Assembly: GCA_028583415.1 (NCBI GenBank)
Contig: CM053265.1
Span: forward strand, 22,142,830 to 22,206,829
Direction of reading: 5' to 3'
Length of the DNA: 64,000 bases
Source of the DNA: Protea cynaroides
Taxonomy: Eukaryota > Streptophyta > Magnoliopsida > Proteales > Proteaceae
The position numbers and the translations under genes were made by a program. The notes under the pieces were generated by a model, which saw nothing but the letters and a program-made list of their open reading frames with translations, did not search any database and was not told where the DNA came from. Positions within the stretch are counted from its first letter, which is position 1; the number at the start of each line of letters is the position of its first letter. Shown in pieces: positions 12,380-23,033 of this stretch.

Positions 12380-13110
12380 GCAAACCCTAAACCTAGAATA
12401 GGTTCTAAACCCTAAACCTAGAATAGGTTCTCAATCATTAACCTAGAACAGGTTATCCAGTTCGAACTACGCGGATTCTGATTCCTAAGTCAAACCCTAG
12501 GATACGTAGGCTATTTGGGAGAATCCCAAATTCGGATCCACACCTTAGTCCATTCGGACTATCCATAGATCTACTAGGATATCCATTCCCATTTCAACCC
12601 AGAGTCCCGAACTACGTGGATTTTGATTCCTAGGGCAAACCCTAGGATACGTAGGCCATTTGGGAGAAACCCAAATTCGGATCCACACCTTAGTCCACTC
12701 GGACTATTCATAGATCCACTAGGATATTTATCCACACCTTAGTCCACTCGGACTATCCATAGATCCACTAGGATATCTATCCATATTCCAACCCAAAAAG
12801 GGTTATCCAAACCTTAGTCCACTCGGACTATCCATAGATCCACTAGGATACTTACCCACATTTTGACCCAATTAGGGTTATCCAGCCCGAACTACGTGGA
12901 TTCTGATTCCTAGGGCAAACCCTAGGATACGTAGGCCATTTGGGAGAAACCCAAATTCGGATCCAAACCTTAGTCCATTTAGACTATCCATAGATCCACT
13001 AGGATATTTATCCACATTTTGACCCACATAGGGTTATCCACATTCCAACCCAGAATGGATTATCCATATTTCAACCCAAATAGGGTTATTCTTAGATCCA
13101 CTAGGACTAT
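12380..13110 (+). repeat. Degenerate 100-300 bp repeats in the 3' part of the LTR
   Basis: At least three copies of a block with 'gaactacgtggattctgatt', 'aaaccctaggatacgtaggc' and 'gagaaacccaaattcggatc'. They are interleaved with more copies of 'agtccactcggactatccat' and 'gatccactaggatat'. The 'gatacgtaggc' core also occurs in LTR G (33357-33367). Confidence 0.8.
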
Positions 13111-13587
13111 CTATCAGTCCACATGAACTATCTAGATCCTAACCCATAGGATTTCTCAACCTTTCAAGCATAAACTTCAACTACAAAGAACTTAATCATG
13201 CACAAGCATAAATCACATCCATAATCTTTAATCACACCTGAACTACGATGGTGAACCTGATTTTCAGAATAAATCCGTAATACGTTGGCAATCTGATGGA
13301 TACAGATTCGGTTCAATGATATCAAACCACTTGGTTTGGTTTGGCTTAACAAATAGAGTCTAGCATAGGAAAGGTATAGGAGATCGATTTCGATCGGGCG
13401 GTTTGGGTGCCTAACCCCTTCCCATAACCGTAACCTGACGCTTACCAATCTCTGATGGACCAGAAATCCAATCTAAGGGTCACGAGTCAATCGAAGTTTT
13501 ACCTTGGGGTGAGATTTCACATTTCTAAGGCCCTAGACCTAAATCTAGGTGGCGACTTCTAAAGATTTCCATCTTTGTCCTCACAAC

Positions 13588-15100
13588 TGGATCGATCACA
13601 TGCCCTCGGGAAGTCCTAGGGAGGGTGTGGTCACACATAGGGTCGATTGGTAACCGACCCCACGTCTGACCCTACACCCTAAGGTCAATTGGGTAACCGA
13701 CCCTAGGTAATATCCTACCTGCGACCCTATGATTTCAGCTAGTATAAATTTATTGGAATTAATTAATTAAAATCTATCGACTTGTTAGGCCTTTCTAGTG
13801 ATTTAAAGGTGATTCATAAATCTTGAACGAGGATCTACACTCAATCAAAGGTGAGGGAACAAGACCTAAACTAATTGGTTAATAATAAACTGTTTTATTT
13901 ATTGAGTCCAATGCCATGAATGATTCTATGCTTGTTTGCGTGTAATGTGCATTTAACATGTCGTCCAATATTCCTGCTATTACTGTTCATGCATATTTAA
14001 TTTCGTTTATTTATAACATGATGATGATGGTGATGTTAGGAATAGGCATGTAAATGTTTGTGTGTGGTTAGTGTACTTGATGCGAGTGGGGCATCAGGGG
14101 GAGGACGTGACACTGTGGTTCATCCTGGTCACCAGACTTTAGCCCTATCTCTACTCAAGTCTTGTCCATTGACATCGTCGTATCGCCATTACCTTAGCAG
14201 AACTATTACGTCGTAGGGCATCAGGGGAAGTGGTCTCGGACCGTGTAGTCTCTGACTCTGCCGGGGGGCCTTAGCTCTATCTCTATGGACGTATTGAGGG
14301 ATGCTGGGGTGAGACCTTGGATACATTGTTTGATATTAGGATTGGTTAGTTGCGAGCCTAGTTTGCAAGCTCTCGCCGACAGGGGCTTACGTGTTGGTAT
14401 GGGTAGAGCATCAGGGGAAGTGTGATGCGGTGCGGTCCTAAGCACTTTAGCTCTATCTCTATTCCATGGTGGGTACATGTGGGATGACAATGTCGAGATT
14501 CATTGGGCGACACCACACACTCGAGTATAGAGGTGCGGCGGCCACCTATCCTTTCTATTGCACATTGTAAACTTATGAACCAGACCAAAGATATGAATTG
14601 AATGCATGCATATGTTTGTTGCATTGTTTTGTTTTCTCACTGAGCCGTGAGGTGTGCTCACCCTTTTCGACGTCGAATATTTTAGTTGATGATGCAGGTA
14701 CCACGGTTGAAGATTATATAAATGCTCCTGTGTACGGGCAAACTACGGCGATGGACACTGAAGTGATGATGTAGTCGCATGATTCGACATGCCAGTGCAA
14801 CTCTTGTGTCTTCGATTAGACTTTTATTTGGATTGTACAGACAATGTATTTGAATTAATTATTTAAGTTTATGTTATAGTCCTTTTAGAAATAATTGGTT
14901 AAATTATTTATTTTATCACATTTAGATTCTCTGTTCATTTAATATTTAAGACTTCCGCTATTGTATATTTACTCTGATTATTGTTGTGGATGTGTATGGT
15001 TTAAGTAAATCGACACAACCTATTTGAGATCCTGGTTGAACCATTGCTTTATTAGCGGTTCATCACACCATTCTGAATAGTGCAAAATTGGGGTGTGACA
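13588..15100 (+). mobile_element. Tekay/Del-type LTR J, 5'-truncated
   Basis: Matches the LTRs of elements B, C and E from their second GGGTCG cluster onward ('ccctcgggaagt', 13602) to the terminal 'gggtgtgaca' at 15100. The first roughly 700 bp are missing at the junction with element H. No primer site follows, so this is a 3' or solo LTR. The next bases belong to element D, so J probably inserted into D. It carries the three 'catcagggg...agctctatctcta' modules and the LTR micro-ORF. Confidence 0.8.
14686..14819 (+). pseudogene. LTR micro-ORF copy J (one in-frame stop)
   Basis: Aligns codon for codon (44 codons with stop) with copies in elements B and C: DDAG, then VEDY, then a C-terminal HDS-x-C-x-C-x2-C-VFD followed by tag. 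An in-frame tag at 14772-14774 replaces gag (Glu) seen in B. One T is missing in the run just upstream, which breaks the frame before the putative exon but not inside it. 'tttag' at 14681-14685 is the acceptor-like site. Function unknown. Confidence 0.6.
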
Positions 15101-15139
15101 CTCAAATTAGTGGCTTTGCATCATCCCATAATTATATTG

Positions 15140-15910
15140 TCACCGTGGGTCATGTCGACGTAATATGTTTGCATGTGGCAAGATTCTTTACATGCTCATA
15201 ATGCCCATAATAAAACAGGATTTGGGCACAAGTCTTACACAGTCTGCCTACCTTACATCTTGATGCGAGTTATGATTATGGAAGCCGAGTGCATGTGGGC
15301 CGGTAATCTACCCTACAGCAAGTTGCATTCCCATCTCTTCGTTTGCTTGGCCATTGATGTAACCCAAGACAAAGCATTTGATGAGATGGTGGCTGCATAT
15401 TTCCATTGGTTGGCCATTGGCAAGATGTATCTTCATTAGGTGGTGCTCAACGATGAAGAACTAGAGGCGAAGCCTCCTCCCAAAGTATGGGTGGCAGCAC
15501 TGGCAGCATAGATAACAGAAGTAGAGAGACAGTGTGAGACAAGAGATGCCAGCTGCTATGGAGGAAGAGGGTAAGGGTCTCCCTGTAGGTCCTTCATGGG
15601 TTTCCGTTATGCTGGATTCCCTTTGGGTCTAGTTGGAGGATGTCTTATCGGTGGTTCATGGCACTTGGTCCAACAGAGATAGCACGCCCATACAGTGGAA
15701 AACCAGATTCAATGGCTTTGGCATGCCCAGTCTTTAGCCTTTACTCGCATAGATGTGCTCTAGACAGAGTTGAGATACCATCGCATGGAGATGGTGAGGG
15801 TTGGCTTGCTGCATGCAGATGAGACCGGATAGATGACGACATCAAGTCCAGCACCAGTGCATGCCTTCCAATGGGTTCGTGAGTCCATTCCTCCACCTTC
15901 TGAGTCCTAG
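15140..15910 (+). pseudogene. Fragment of the antisense accessory gene of element D
   Basis: The 88-codon frame 15173-15439 matches the middle of the antisense gene of elements B and C: VCLPYI, then MR-x-MI, GNLPY, then an acidic segment. The start is missing (lost at the J junction), and stops follow after 15439, although weak similarity and spacing continue to about 15910. As in B and C, it is antisense to its element and lies next to the primer site. It is much more diverged than B is from C, so the gene was in this lineage before the LTR families split. Function unknown. Confidence 0.6.
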
Positions 15911-15959
15911 TAGCAGTGATGACTATACCCTTTTCTTTTTATTTTTTTAGCAGAGTAAT

Positions 15960-16230
15960 AGTTTAACTTGTGAACTACACTCAGAATGAACAACTTATCA
16001 CTTTTTTTTTTAATATTTCTTTCTATTAGTGATTTTTATTAATTTTTCCTTTTTAGTCATGCTATTCAGTTAGTTATTCAATCTTTAGTTTATTATGCTT
16101 GTTAGTCACACAGCACCAACTTATTAAAATATCACTTATTATTCTCTTTTAGGCTTTTAGATCCTAATGCTCAATTTACTGATTTGTCAGTCAAGACGTT
16201 GACTTGGTTGACGTGATATAATAGAGATCA
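15960..16230. other. Leader of element D, no gene
   Basis: T-rich sequence between the antisense gene remnant and the primer site. It corresponds to the short tail after the antisense gene in B (48100-48370). Nothing else is seen. Confidence 0.5.
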
Positions 16231-16232
16231 AT

Positions 16233-16244
16233 GCTCTGATACCA
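16233..16244 (-). promoter_or_regulatory. Primer binding site of element D
   Basis: 'gctctgatacca' is the complement of TGGTATCAGAGC, the standard plant initiator-Met tRNA primer site. It lies 4 bases from the LTR end at 16249. Confidence 0.85.
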
Positions 16245-16248
16245 TCAT

Positions 16249-17560
16249 TGCCATACCCCATTCTTGATATATAACTAGAAGTGTGACTGGACCGATGGTC
16301 AACCAAATGCGGTCCAACCTAGAACCACACTAAGCCATGCATATCTCTACCAACCCCAACCAGTCAAATGAAATGAAAGCATAAATCAGAGTAAATACAA
16401 TAGTGAAAGTTTATACTAAGTAAACTGAACTGCTATTAATAACAGATAAGACAATAAAACTTATTTGTGGCTTACTCGATTCAACCATCAGTCCAACATC
16501 ATCTATTGTTCATAAACAAAACTACATAAATAATTAGTTAATAACAAAAGTAGATCTTTATGAAACTCAAAATAAGTAAAATTATCTACGACACTTCCTT
16601 TACTCAAATACGCAGGCATCGCATTCGTAGTCCACATCATGTACTTCCACTTCCAACTGCTGCACACCCAATTGAGCAAGGTTGTTGATGACTGGTGCAT
16701 ATATGAAATCAGCAATTGTTTTACTTGCACCATCATCTAAAAAAAAAAGGCATACGCAGAGGTGAGCTCTCCAACATAAGCTCAGTCAGTAACAGATAAG
16801 CAAGCAAAATAATGCATGATAAATTAATAACACATAACAATGGTCCTGGTATAATGTCTGCTAAGTGCTATGGTAAGGTCTACCCACACTCACCAAAGCT
16901 GACCAAAACCTCCATCCATAGAAAAGAATGGACACTCACCCAGGCTGCTCTAATAGCACTCGTGAAGCCACACATCTCCATCTATGGATGGTAATAGAGC
17001 AAAGGTCCAGTGATGCTCTGATGAACACTGCTGACACCTCTCCCTCATCCCCATCATATACTAGTACCTAATCCCCTACTAGCCAGGGTTGCATACATAG
17101 GTTAATGCCACTAACCAACCCTACACGTCATCATATGCACCCTTACAATACCCTAATAGGCATCCCATGCTGTCTGTCTATCCCCTCCTAAATGTTGTTA
17201 ACCTACTAGGATAGGAGGCAATGCATGGCAAGGTCTGCTCAATGGATCTGAATCTGTGGTCCTCGACCTTTCCCCAACTTTTCACTTAGGCATTAATCAA
17301 CATATAATTACAAAGGCCATATATATGCAAGTGCATGCAAGATATAGATATTGGATGACATGTAATTTATCAAGAATGCAACATAGATAGGTAAGTGATT
17401 ATAAATACTCCAAAATAAAATTAGGGTTCTATTCCTCACTTGAAGTCCTGTTGTTTCTATAACTCGCACCAAGTGTGTCGGTCTCATCTACGCACGTGAC
17501 ACCTAAATGTGTATGTGAAGTTAACAATTAATTATTCATTAGGACACTCTGATATTTTAC
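16249..17560 (-). mobile_element. 5' LTR of element D
   Basis: Starts (plus strand) 'tgccatacccca' next to the primer site. Contains the reverse complement of the conserved 'actgagc...gctcacc' block (16755-16795) and the micro-ORF. The distal end is not defined: no matching second LTR is present and the sequence runs into a LINE remnant. Confidence 0.55.
16600..16736 (-). CDS. LTR micro-ORF copy D, intact (45 codons, CxxC end)
   Basis: Begins directly after a strong acceptor-like site (a run of ten T then AG, minus strand) in the same phase as the other copies. Reads LDDGAS, TIADFIYAP in the middle, then HD-VDYECDACVFE and taa. Matches to B/C copies are DD-x-G, (V/I)-x-D-(Y/F), AP, HD and C-x2-C-VF-(D/E). 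Nucleotide similarity around it is poor, so the conserved protein pattern stands out. There is no obvious in-frame ATG at the start. If translated, it would need an upstream exon or a start inside. Function unknown. Confidence 0.5.
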
Positions 17561-17599
17561 CTTCTGAGGGTGTCTAGTTTGAGTCTTCGATTGGTGACT

Positions 17600-18150
17600 G
17601 TGCCAGGTCCTCCCTCCAGAAAGGTTAGGGTCTTCTTGGGTGTTGTTTGGTTGCAGCTCTAGTTGCAACAGAAGTGCGACCAGTGCTGCTTCTGAATTGA
17701 AGATGGCTTTTCAATTGGGATTTACAAAAATATGGCTAGAGTCTAATGCCCAATTGGTTCTAAGAGTGTTGAAGCCTGATAATATTCCATGGATTATTTT
17801 ACAGGATTGGAGAGTTTTAACACGGCAACTCTCTTCTTGCCAGGTCTGATATACACACTGTTTTAGTGAGATTAATTCAATGGTTGACATTCTTGCGAAG
17901 AAAGCTGCCAAAGAAAGAAGGTCTCTATCTTGGGATTATTATCCTAATCTGATTGCTAGGGATGTTGTGTGGAATGCATCCATTAGACCAAGATATAGAT
18001 TCCCATAGTCAATTTCTCACCTATGATGGCCCCTGCTAATGGCATTGCCGAAGGTGGGTGTTTATCATCCTTTTAAGTGTTTTGTATTTTTCATTCTCTT
18101 TTAATATATAATTTTTGGATTTCTAGCAAAAACATGAAAAAAAAAGAACC
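17600..18150 (+). mobile_element. 3' remnant of an L1-type LINE
   Basis: Contains the C-terminal RNase H-like domain typical of many plant L1 LINEs, then a T-rich 3' UTR ending in an A-rich tail near 18134-18147. The 5' end is missing. The sequences just inside the left boundary (17650-17690) and just after the tail (18176-18215) are similar ('ggttgcaac' type). I cannot tell whether that is a degraded target duplication. Confidence 0.5.
17640..18009 (+). pseudogene. LINE RNase H-like domain, broken
   Basis: The first 69-codon frame reads SELKMAFQLGF, then IWLESNAQLVLRVL, fitting the 'E(L/A)...A...G......E.D(S/N)' core of plant LINE RNase H (RVT_3 type). A stop at 17847-17849 interrupts it. 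The same frame then continues with 'SMVDILAKKAA', matching the C-terminal 'N..AD.LA' motif, to a stop near 18007. RNase H would degrade the RNA strand during target-primed reverse transcription. The stop makes this copy inactive. Confidence 0.55.
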
Positions 18151-18490
18151 CTTACCAAGACCTTCTGGTTTCGTTCGGTTACAACTTTGGTTGCAACAGT
18201 AGCGTAACCAGACTCGCAACCAGACCTTCACAGAGGGTTTAGTCTTATTGCTTGATCTATCTGGGGCAAGTGTTTTGTCTCTAGACCTACTTCCGGACCT
18301 CTATTAGAGAAGTCCATTAGCAGATCCCCTGGTTAGATTTTCATCGACATCCATCCATACTATTCTAAGGCTCATTGTAGTGGGTTATAGTTCTTCTTGT
18401 TTGGGGATTTTTAGTGGTTTACATTTGAGAATAGCACCCTAGTGTTCATTGGAGGCATTAATTTCAAGAATCATGTAATCTCAAGTTTTT
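18150..18490. other. Unassigned sequence
   Basis: Short T-rich stretch between the LINE tail and the recognisable pararetrovirus polymerase. It may be the decayed RNase H end of the viral sequence on the minus strand, but I see no motif. Confidence 0.4.
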
Positions 18491-18499
18491 GGAAAGTAC

Positions 18500-19320
18500 A
18501 GAGGAGGTAAATTTTTTATTTCCTTTTAGATAGATCTGATAAAGGCAATATCATTGGAAGTCCACTCAAATGGTTGGATCATTTTTAAGGAACCTTTTAA
18601 GGGTTATGCTTTTTTGGAGAGATCTTTTAAAAAATGCCTACCATGATTAAGAATTCCTAATAAAAACTTTGTAATTATTGTTTAAACTATAAGGTTGTCA
18701 AGAAATTCTTTTAATTTTACAAGAATATGATCTTGTAATTGGATACCATCCGGAGTAAGGATTAATCTTAAAAATTTGATGATAGTTTTTTCTACATTGA
18801 TTTTCCTTGCTAATAAAATTATTCCATATTTTTTAAATAAACCAGTCACAAATTTCTAAATGCTTTTTATGTTCTTCCATGATGTTGAAAAACACTAAAA
18901 TGTCATCAATGTAAATAATACAAAAACTTTAATGAGAGAATATGCTATCCATCCATCATTGAAAGATTTACAGGGTATTACATAAACCAAATGGCATAAC
19001 AACCCATTGGTAATGTTTATAGTATGGTGTGCTAATGGCGGTCAATGGTTTCGACTCCTCTATTAGTTTTACTTGCCAAATCAGATTTACTCAAATTTAT
19101 TGTAAATACAAACATCTCTGATTTTGTTAATTAGAACATCTTTTTGAGTAATAAAATAGCCATAAATAATAAGATGCTCAATCAAACTCTTACAATTGAT
19201 TTCCATTCTAGCTTTTCCTCTTTTTATATCATCACGATTATGTACTAAAAACACTGTACATGAATGAGGGCTTAGTGTGGATTCAATAAGTTTTATATCT
19301 AACAACTCTTTTATTTGATT
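18500..19320 (-). pseudogene. Pararetrovirus reverse transcriptase remnant
   Basis: A 72-codon minus frame (19305-19087) contains the 'RGKARM' motif (codons near 19203-19221) and an 'SPH' motif upstream of it, the N-terminal RT pattern of caulimovirids. The catalytic box YIDDILVF is readable at about 18889-18914, and a 'FGL-N' motif lies between them. Several stops and small shifts separate these blocks, so no active enzyme is encoded. LTR-element RTs in this window carry FIDD rather than YIDD in the same box. RT would copy pregenomic RNA to DNA in a functional virus. Confidence 0.65.
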
Positions 19321-20564
19321 ATCAAACTCTGGTATATTTTGAAGTGTGGGTAATAGTATTAACTATAATTACCTTGGTTAGGACATATGATTAACTATAA
19401 TTACCTTGGTGGATAATAGTATGGATTCAATAAGCTTTATATCTGACACTTCCAATGTATATGATTTATAATTTGGTAAGTAAAATTTTGATTTTATTTA
19501 TATATTTTTTTCTTACTTTGTTTAGCAGAAAAATATATTCGTTTTTATCTATGAAAGCTTGATGATAAATTACGAAAGTTCTAGTTTCTTCATTATCATT
19601 AATTGCTTTCTTTTCCTTTAAAGAGTGTAAACCAATACCTAAGCGTATAGAGATTTGAATATTTTTTGTTGCAATAGGTTTTGGTTCTTTTGGTTCTTCA
19701 ATTCTTAAATGTCTTGGTGAGGATGGGATTTTCTGATGTTTAGAAAATTGACACTGAAAGTAAAGATTTCTACCCTAAGCTACTATTTCTAAAGTAGAGA
19801 ATTTTCTTTCCTCTTTAGTAATGATATCATCAAGTAACCATTGTTTTGGTATACTGAGATCATGCCAATTAATTAGGCGAGGTTAAATTTTTGTTTTAAA
19901 AGGTTTAGGTTCAAAAAAATTAACTATTTGCTTGTTTATTGTCTTAATAGAAGTTTTAGTGATATTAGTTAATTCATGAATAGCTATCCATGAAATTGCT
20001 AGGTTTTCGCTGTAGAATTTCATATCTAGTCTTTCAGTTTTGATGTGTAAGACAATGGTATCCTCTATATTACGATCAATAACAGAGATAAAGTAATTGG
20101 GTTTTACTTTAAACCACATGTTACCTACCACATGATTCGAATATATTCCTCCAATCAAAGTTGATACAGGATTCTTGATGAATCATTTATCAAAGAGAAA
20201 CGCTACAATAGGGCAATACCATGTCGGAATAAGATAGTGATTTCAATTTGGATTATCCCAATATGAATATATCGGATTTGAGGGTGTTTTTTACACAATC
20301 TCTTAATTTTATCTTTATTAAAGAGTTTAATTTATATTGTAGAATTTCAGTGAGTTGAGCGATGGTGTTTCCACTAGCTTGCTCAAAACACCTAGTTGAC
20401 CAGAATGGTAATTTGGATAATCTACAGGGACCTCTATTTTTTTCTAAGATATTTATGTTTTTCGTATTTGGAAAAGTCAATAACCATATCTTCTTAGATA
20501 TAATTGGACAGATTGACCTGATCAGTTTTTTTAGGTGGAGTCTATTTAACACATTCACCAAGAT
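19320..20564 (-). pseudogene. Pararetrovirus coding remnant upstream of RT (unassigned)
   Basis: Broken minus-strand frames, the longest being 91 codons at 20158-19883. The position suggests protease or movement/virion functions, but I see no DTG/DSG protease box and will not name a product. Near 19340-19430 a short segment ('gtaattatagttaat' on the minus strand) is duplicated, a local tandem copy. The nucleotide composition matches the RT part. Confidence 0.4.
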
Positions 20565-20580
20565 TGATTGTATCATGGTT
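20565..20580. repeat. Target site duplication of the LINE, left copy
   Basis: 'tgattgtatcatggtt', 16 bp, repeated exactly at 21186-21201. Confidence 0.9.
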
Positions 20581-21185
20581 TTTTTTTTTTTTTTGATACT
20601 TTGATAATTTTTTACTAATAAGAAAAAAAAAAGGTCGGGCAAGAAAATAGAACCACCACCCGAACCCCCACATGCAGGGGAAAGGAGAAAAGCAAAAGGC
20701 CTATAGCCTTGGCACAACCTCACCCAAGATCAAGAAATAGAAGAGCATCCTAATTATAGAGCCCAACAGCCCCCATTGTTGAACTATATACATGCATTTA
20801 TAAGAAGTCCTCTAAAATCTATAATCTTTACCCTTTGCCATGACAACATTCCTGATTCCTTTGAACATAATTTCTCAAGGCCTTTCTTTGTTTCTAAACC
20901 TCTTATCATTTCTTTCCCTCTAAATATGGGAATAAATGCATAGATAGCTAATTTAACAATTTTTCCAAAAACTACACAATCATCAAAGTTCCTTAAGATC
21001 TACAAAACTTCCTCACTCATCAATAGGTGATCCCTAGAATGGTTAGGACTACGAAGCAATCTGACTTATTTCCAAATCCAAGCTGCAAAAGGACATGAGA
21101 AAAAAAATGGTTTCTATCATCAATTTTGGCCCAATAAAAAACATATTTATTGTTTACCAAAACTTTTCTCTTTTCTACATAACCA
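20581..21185 (-). mobile_element. 5'-truncated L1-type LINE insertion
   Basis: A 605-bp insertion flanked by a perfect 16-bp duplication. On the minus strand it ends in a poly(A) tail (poly(T) 20581-20594 on plus). Its 5' part encodes the end of a LINE ORF2 with the 'CPFAAWIWK' motif (near 21075-21101), typical of the zinc-binding reverse transcriptase domain (zf-RVT) of plant L1 elements. The rest is 3' UTR with an A-rich stretch near 20623-20633. 5' truncation, tail and long duplication are the hallmarks of target-primed insertion. Confidence 0.85.
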
Positions 21186-21201
21186 TGATTGTATCATGGT
21201 T
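21186..21201. repeat. Target site duplication of the LINE, right copy
   Basis: Exact copy of the 16 bp at 20565-20580. Confidence 0.9.
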
Positions 21202-21444
21202 ATTAGATGAAGAGGTAACATCTAATGGTTTGAACACATGATTATCATCTGAATCTAAAACCGCATCTAAATCTTTTTTACTTACTAACTCGTAAGGGAT
21301 TTCTGCAGAGTCAATAAAATCTGAGCAAAAAACAATTTCAAGATTTTTTATCTCTAATGTTTTACCATTTTTATAGCTTAATTATTTTTCTGAAGACACT
21401 TATTGGCATAATATCATTCTTCATTGCATGCATAACTTTTATTT
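21202..21444 (-). pseudogene. Pararetrovirus capsid-region remnant, part 2
   Basis: Minus-strand frame continuing the viral sequence between the LINE and the copia element. It is acidic (repeated Asp/Glu/Ser codons) and has a stop near 21375-21385. It is the continuation of 29087-29715 once the copia insertion is disregarded. Assigned by position only. Confidence 0.4.
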
Positions 21445-21892
21445 TGTGGTTTGAAATTTGGATCTTTTATGGTTATTATGGACCATATCGTATCTTCCTT
21501 TTTTAGTTAAAAAGAAAATAGGAAAGTTGTGGGAAAAGGATTCTCTATTCCCTCAATTACTTTTCTCCCATAAATATAATTATGGGAGAGGGAATAGTTA
21601 AGGATTTTTTTTTCTGACCTAGCCGCAAAACTTAAGAGGAAGAGAGAAAAGAAGAGCAACTAAGGTTCTTATTCAATGTTGAAGCTGGTTGCAATCTTGT
21701 GTATTCGTGTCACTCTATAAGGTGCACATTGTAATCTTCTTCTTCTTATTGATCTAGTGAAAATCTCTTCTCGTCCGTGGATGTAGATCACATTGATCGA
21801 ACCATGTAAATTTCCCGTGTCTTTATTCTTTATTGTTTATTAGAATTTCATATTGCCATTACCTGTGTTTTTTCGCTGTGTTTGTCGTAACA
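21445..21892 (+). mobile_element. 5' LTR of copia element F
   Basis: About 448 bp, matching 28642-29086 with scattered changes. Ends 'cgtaaca', followed by aac and the primer site. The start is approximate. Confidence 0.75.
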
Positions 21893-21895
21893 AAC

Positions 21896-21907
21896 TGGTA
21901 TCAGAGC
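21896..21907 (+). promoter_or_regulatory. Primer binding site of copia element F
   Basis: TGGTATCAGAGC, complementary to the 3' end of initiator Met tRNA, 3 bases after the LTR end. Confidence 0.9.
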
Positions 21908-21939
21908 TTTGATTTGATTTCAAGGGCTTTGTGTTTGTA

Positions 21940-23033
21940 ATGGCTTCCATGAAATTCTCGGTGACTCCTTTTGACGGTCAAAACAATTTTGGATTATGAA
22001 GAATAAAGATGAAAGTTTTGCTACGACGTGAAAGTACGGTCAAGGCCCTTGACGGAAAGTACTCGGAGGATATGACTAAAGCCAAAATTGAAGAGATGAA
22101 AGAGAAGGCTCACAGCGCCTTGCAATTGTCGCTTTCTGACAAGGTGCTTTGTGAAGTTGCTGATGAAGAAACAACAGCTGGGTTGTGGGCAAAGCTCGAA
22201 AGTCTCTACATGAAGAAATCTCTTACAACAAGGTTGTATTTGAAGCAACGTCTTTATACTCTAAAGATGAAAGAAGGTACGCTTATCCAGGAACACTTAG
22301 ATGAATTTAATAAAATTATCATAGATATGAGAAATTTAGATATTAAACTTGAGGATGAAGATCAAGCCCTTATTGTATTGTGTTCCTTACCTGACTCGTA
22401 TGAAAATTTTGTTAACTCTATGTTGTATGGGAGAGAATCCATAAGTTTAGAGGATGTGAAGGTTTCTTTGAATTCTGCTGAGTTAAGAACAAAATTGAAT
22501 GGAAAAAGTATTGAAAATCAAGCTGACGGTTTGCTTGTTAGAGTTAGATCAAAGACCAAGGAGGGTGGTAAAGGGAAATCAAGTAATCGTTCTAAGTCCA
22601 GATCAGGCTTGGATAAGAAGAATGTTGAGTGCTACTATTGTCACAAGAAAGGGCATTACAAGTCAGAATGTCATGCTCTTAAGAAGAAGGAAAATCAGCA
22701 GGGTCAAGCTTCAGATTCTGCAAATGTGGCAAAGGCTAATAAAATCGATGTTGCTGAGAATGTTCTTTCCGTATGTCCCTTGGATGGCCGTTCTGATAGG
22801 GAATGGATTTTGGATACAGGTGCGTCTTATCACATGTGCCCAAACAAAGATTGGTTCACCACCTACAAGGCTATCGAGGGTGCTTCAGTCTTGATGGGAA
22901 ACAATGCAGTTTGTAAGATAGTTGGTATTGGTACAGTTCGCATCAAGTGTCATGACGAGATAGTGAGGACTTTGACATATGTGAGGCACATCCCAGACTT
23001 AAAGAAGAATCTTATTTTCTTGAGTACCATAGA
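21940..23033 (+). pseudogene. Copia Gag-protease, interrupted
   Basis: Gag of a Ty1/copia element (UBN2-type N-terminal domain) with the start of the retropepsin. I place the start at ATG 21940. A TGA at 21997-21999 (codon 20) sits where relatives have Trp before KMK, so only the frame from 22009 stays open. Seen: the 'LYMKKSLTTRLYLKQRLY' and 'LDEFNKII' gag core; a zinc knuckle CYYCHKKGHYKSEC (codons near 22630-22671) that binds packaged RNA; and the protease box 'DTGASYHM' near 22816. The frame runs without another stop to the insertion of Tekay LTR E at 23034, about 75 codons past the active site. The last codons to 23085 belong to that LTR. Confidence 0.85.

Larger units (their letters stand above)
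1..13585 (+). mobile_element. Tat/Ogre-like Ty3/gypsy element H, 3' part (3' UTR and 3' LTR)
   Basis: The left 13.6 kb reads as the 3' end of a plus-strand Tat/Ogre-type LTR retrotransposon. A long non-coding stretch with several unrelated tandem arrays is followed by a purine tract and a very long LTR. The LTR shares several signatures with the LTR at 29716: the start (TGTAAG-ACCCC type), a GA-rich leader, the 'gatacgtaggc' block, 'gggtgcctaac' and 'ctaggtggcgact'. Hypervariable tandem-repeat 3' UTRs are an established trait of Tat/Ogre elements. The coding part lies left of the window. The LTR end (13585) abuts the interior of a Tekay LTR, so H probably inserted there. Clade assignment is by remembered motifs, not by protein domains. 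Confidence 0.65.
7739..13585 (+). mobile_element. 3' LTR of Tat/Ogre-like element H (about 5.8 kb)
   Basis: Starts 'tataagcacccca', read as a mutated TG start because the related LTR at 29716 begins 'tgtaagacccca'. Ends 'tttgtcctcaca', matching 'actgtcctcaca' at 33960. Inside, in order: 160-bp tandem repeats (U3), a TA microsatellite, an 82-bp GA-rich array, a purine-rich leader ending in a GTAAG splice-donor-like site (10193), a telobox array, and 'gatacgtaggc'/'gggtgcctaacc' blocks near the 3' end. The first dinucleotide is TA instead of TG. The exact ends need the 5' LTR, which is outside the window. Confidence 0.62.
15101..17560 (-). mobile_element. Diverged Tekay-like element D (5' LTR and start of internal region)
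   Basis: On the minus strand this gives a 5' LTR (16249 to about 17560), the primer site complementary to initiator Met tRNA (16233-16244) and the beginning of the internal region. That region holds a decayed copy of the antisense gene found in B and C. The rest of the element is cut off at 15100 by Tekay LTR J. The LTR differs strongly from those of B/C/E but has the same landmarks: the 'actgagc...gctcacc' block and the micro-ORF. Its outer end is uncertain. Confidence 0.65.

Noticed and set aside
17640..18220. MITE with terminal 'ggttgcaac' repeats
   Set aside because: The similar sequences at both ends are direct, not inverted, and coding similarity to LINE RNase H explains the interior better.
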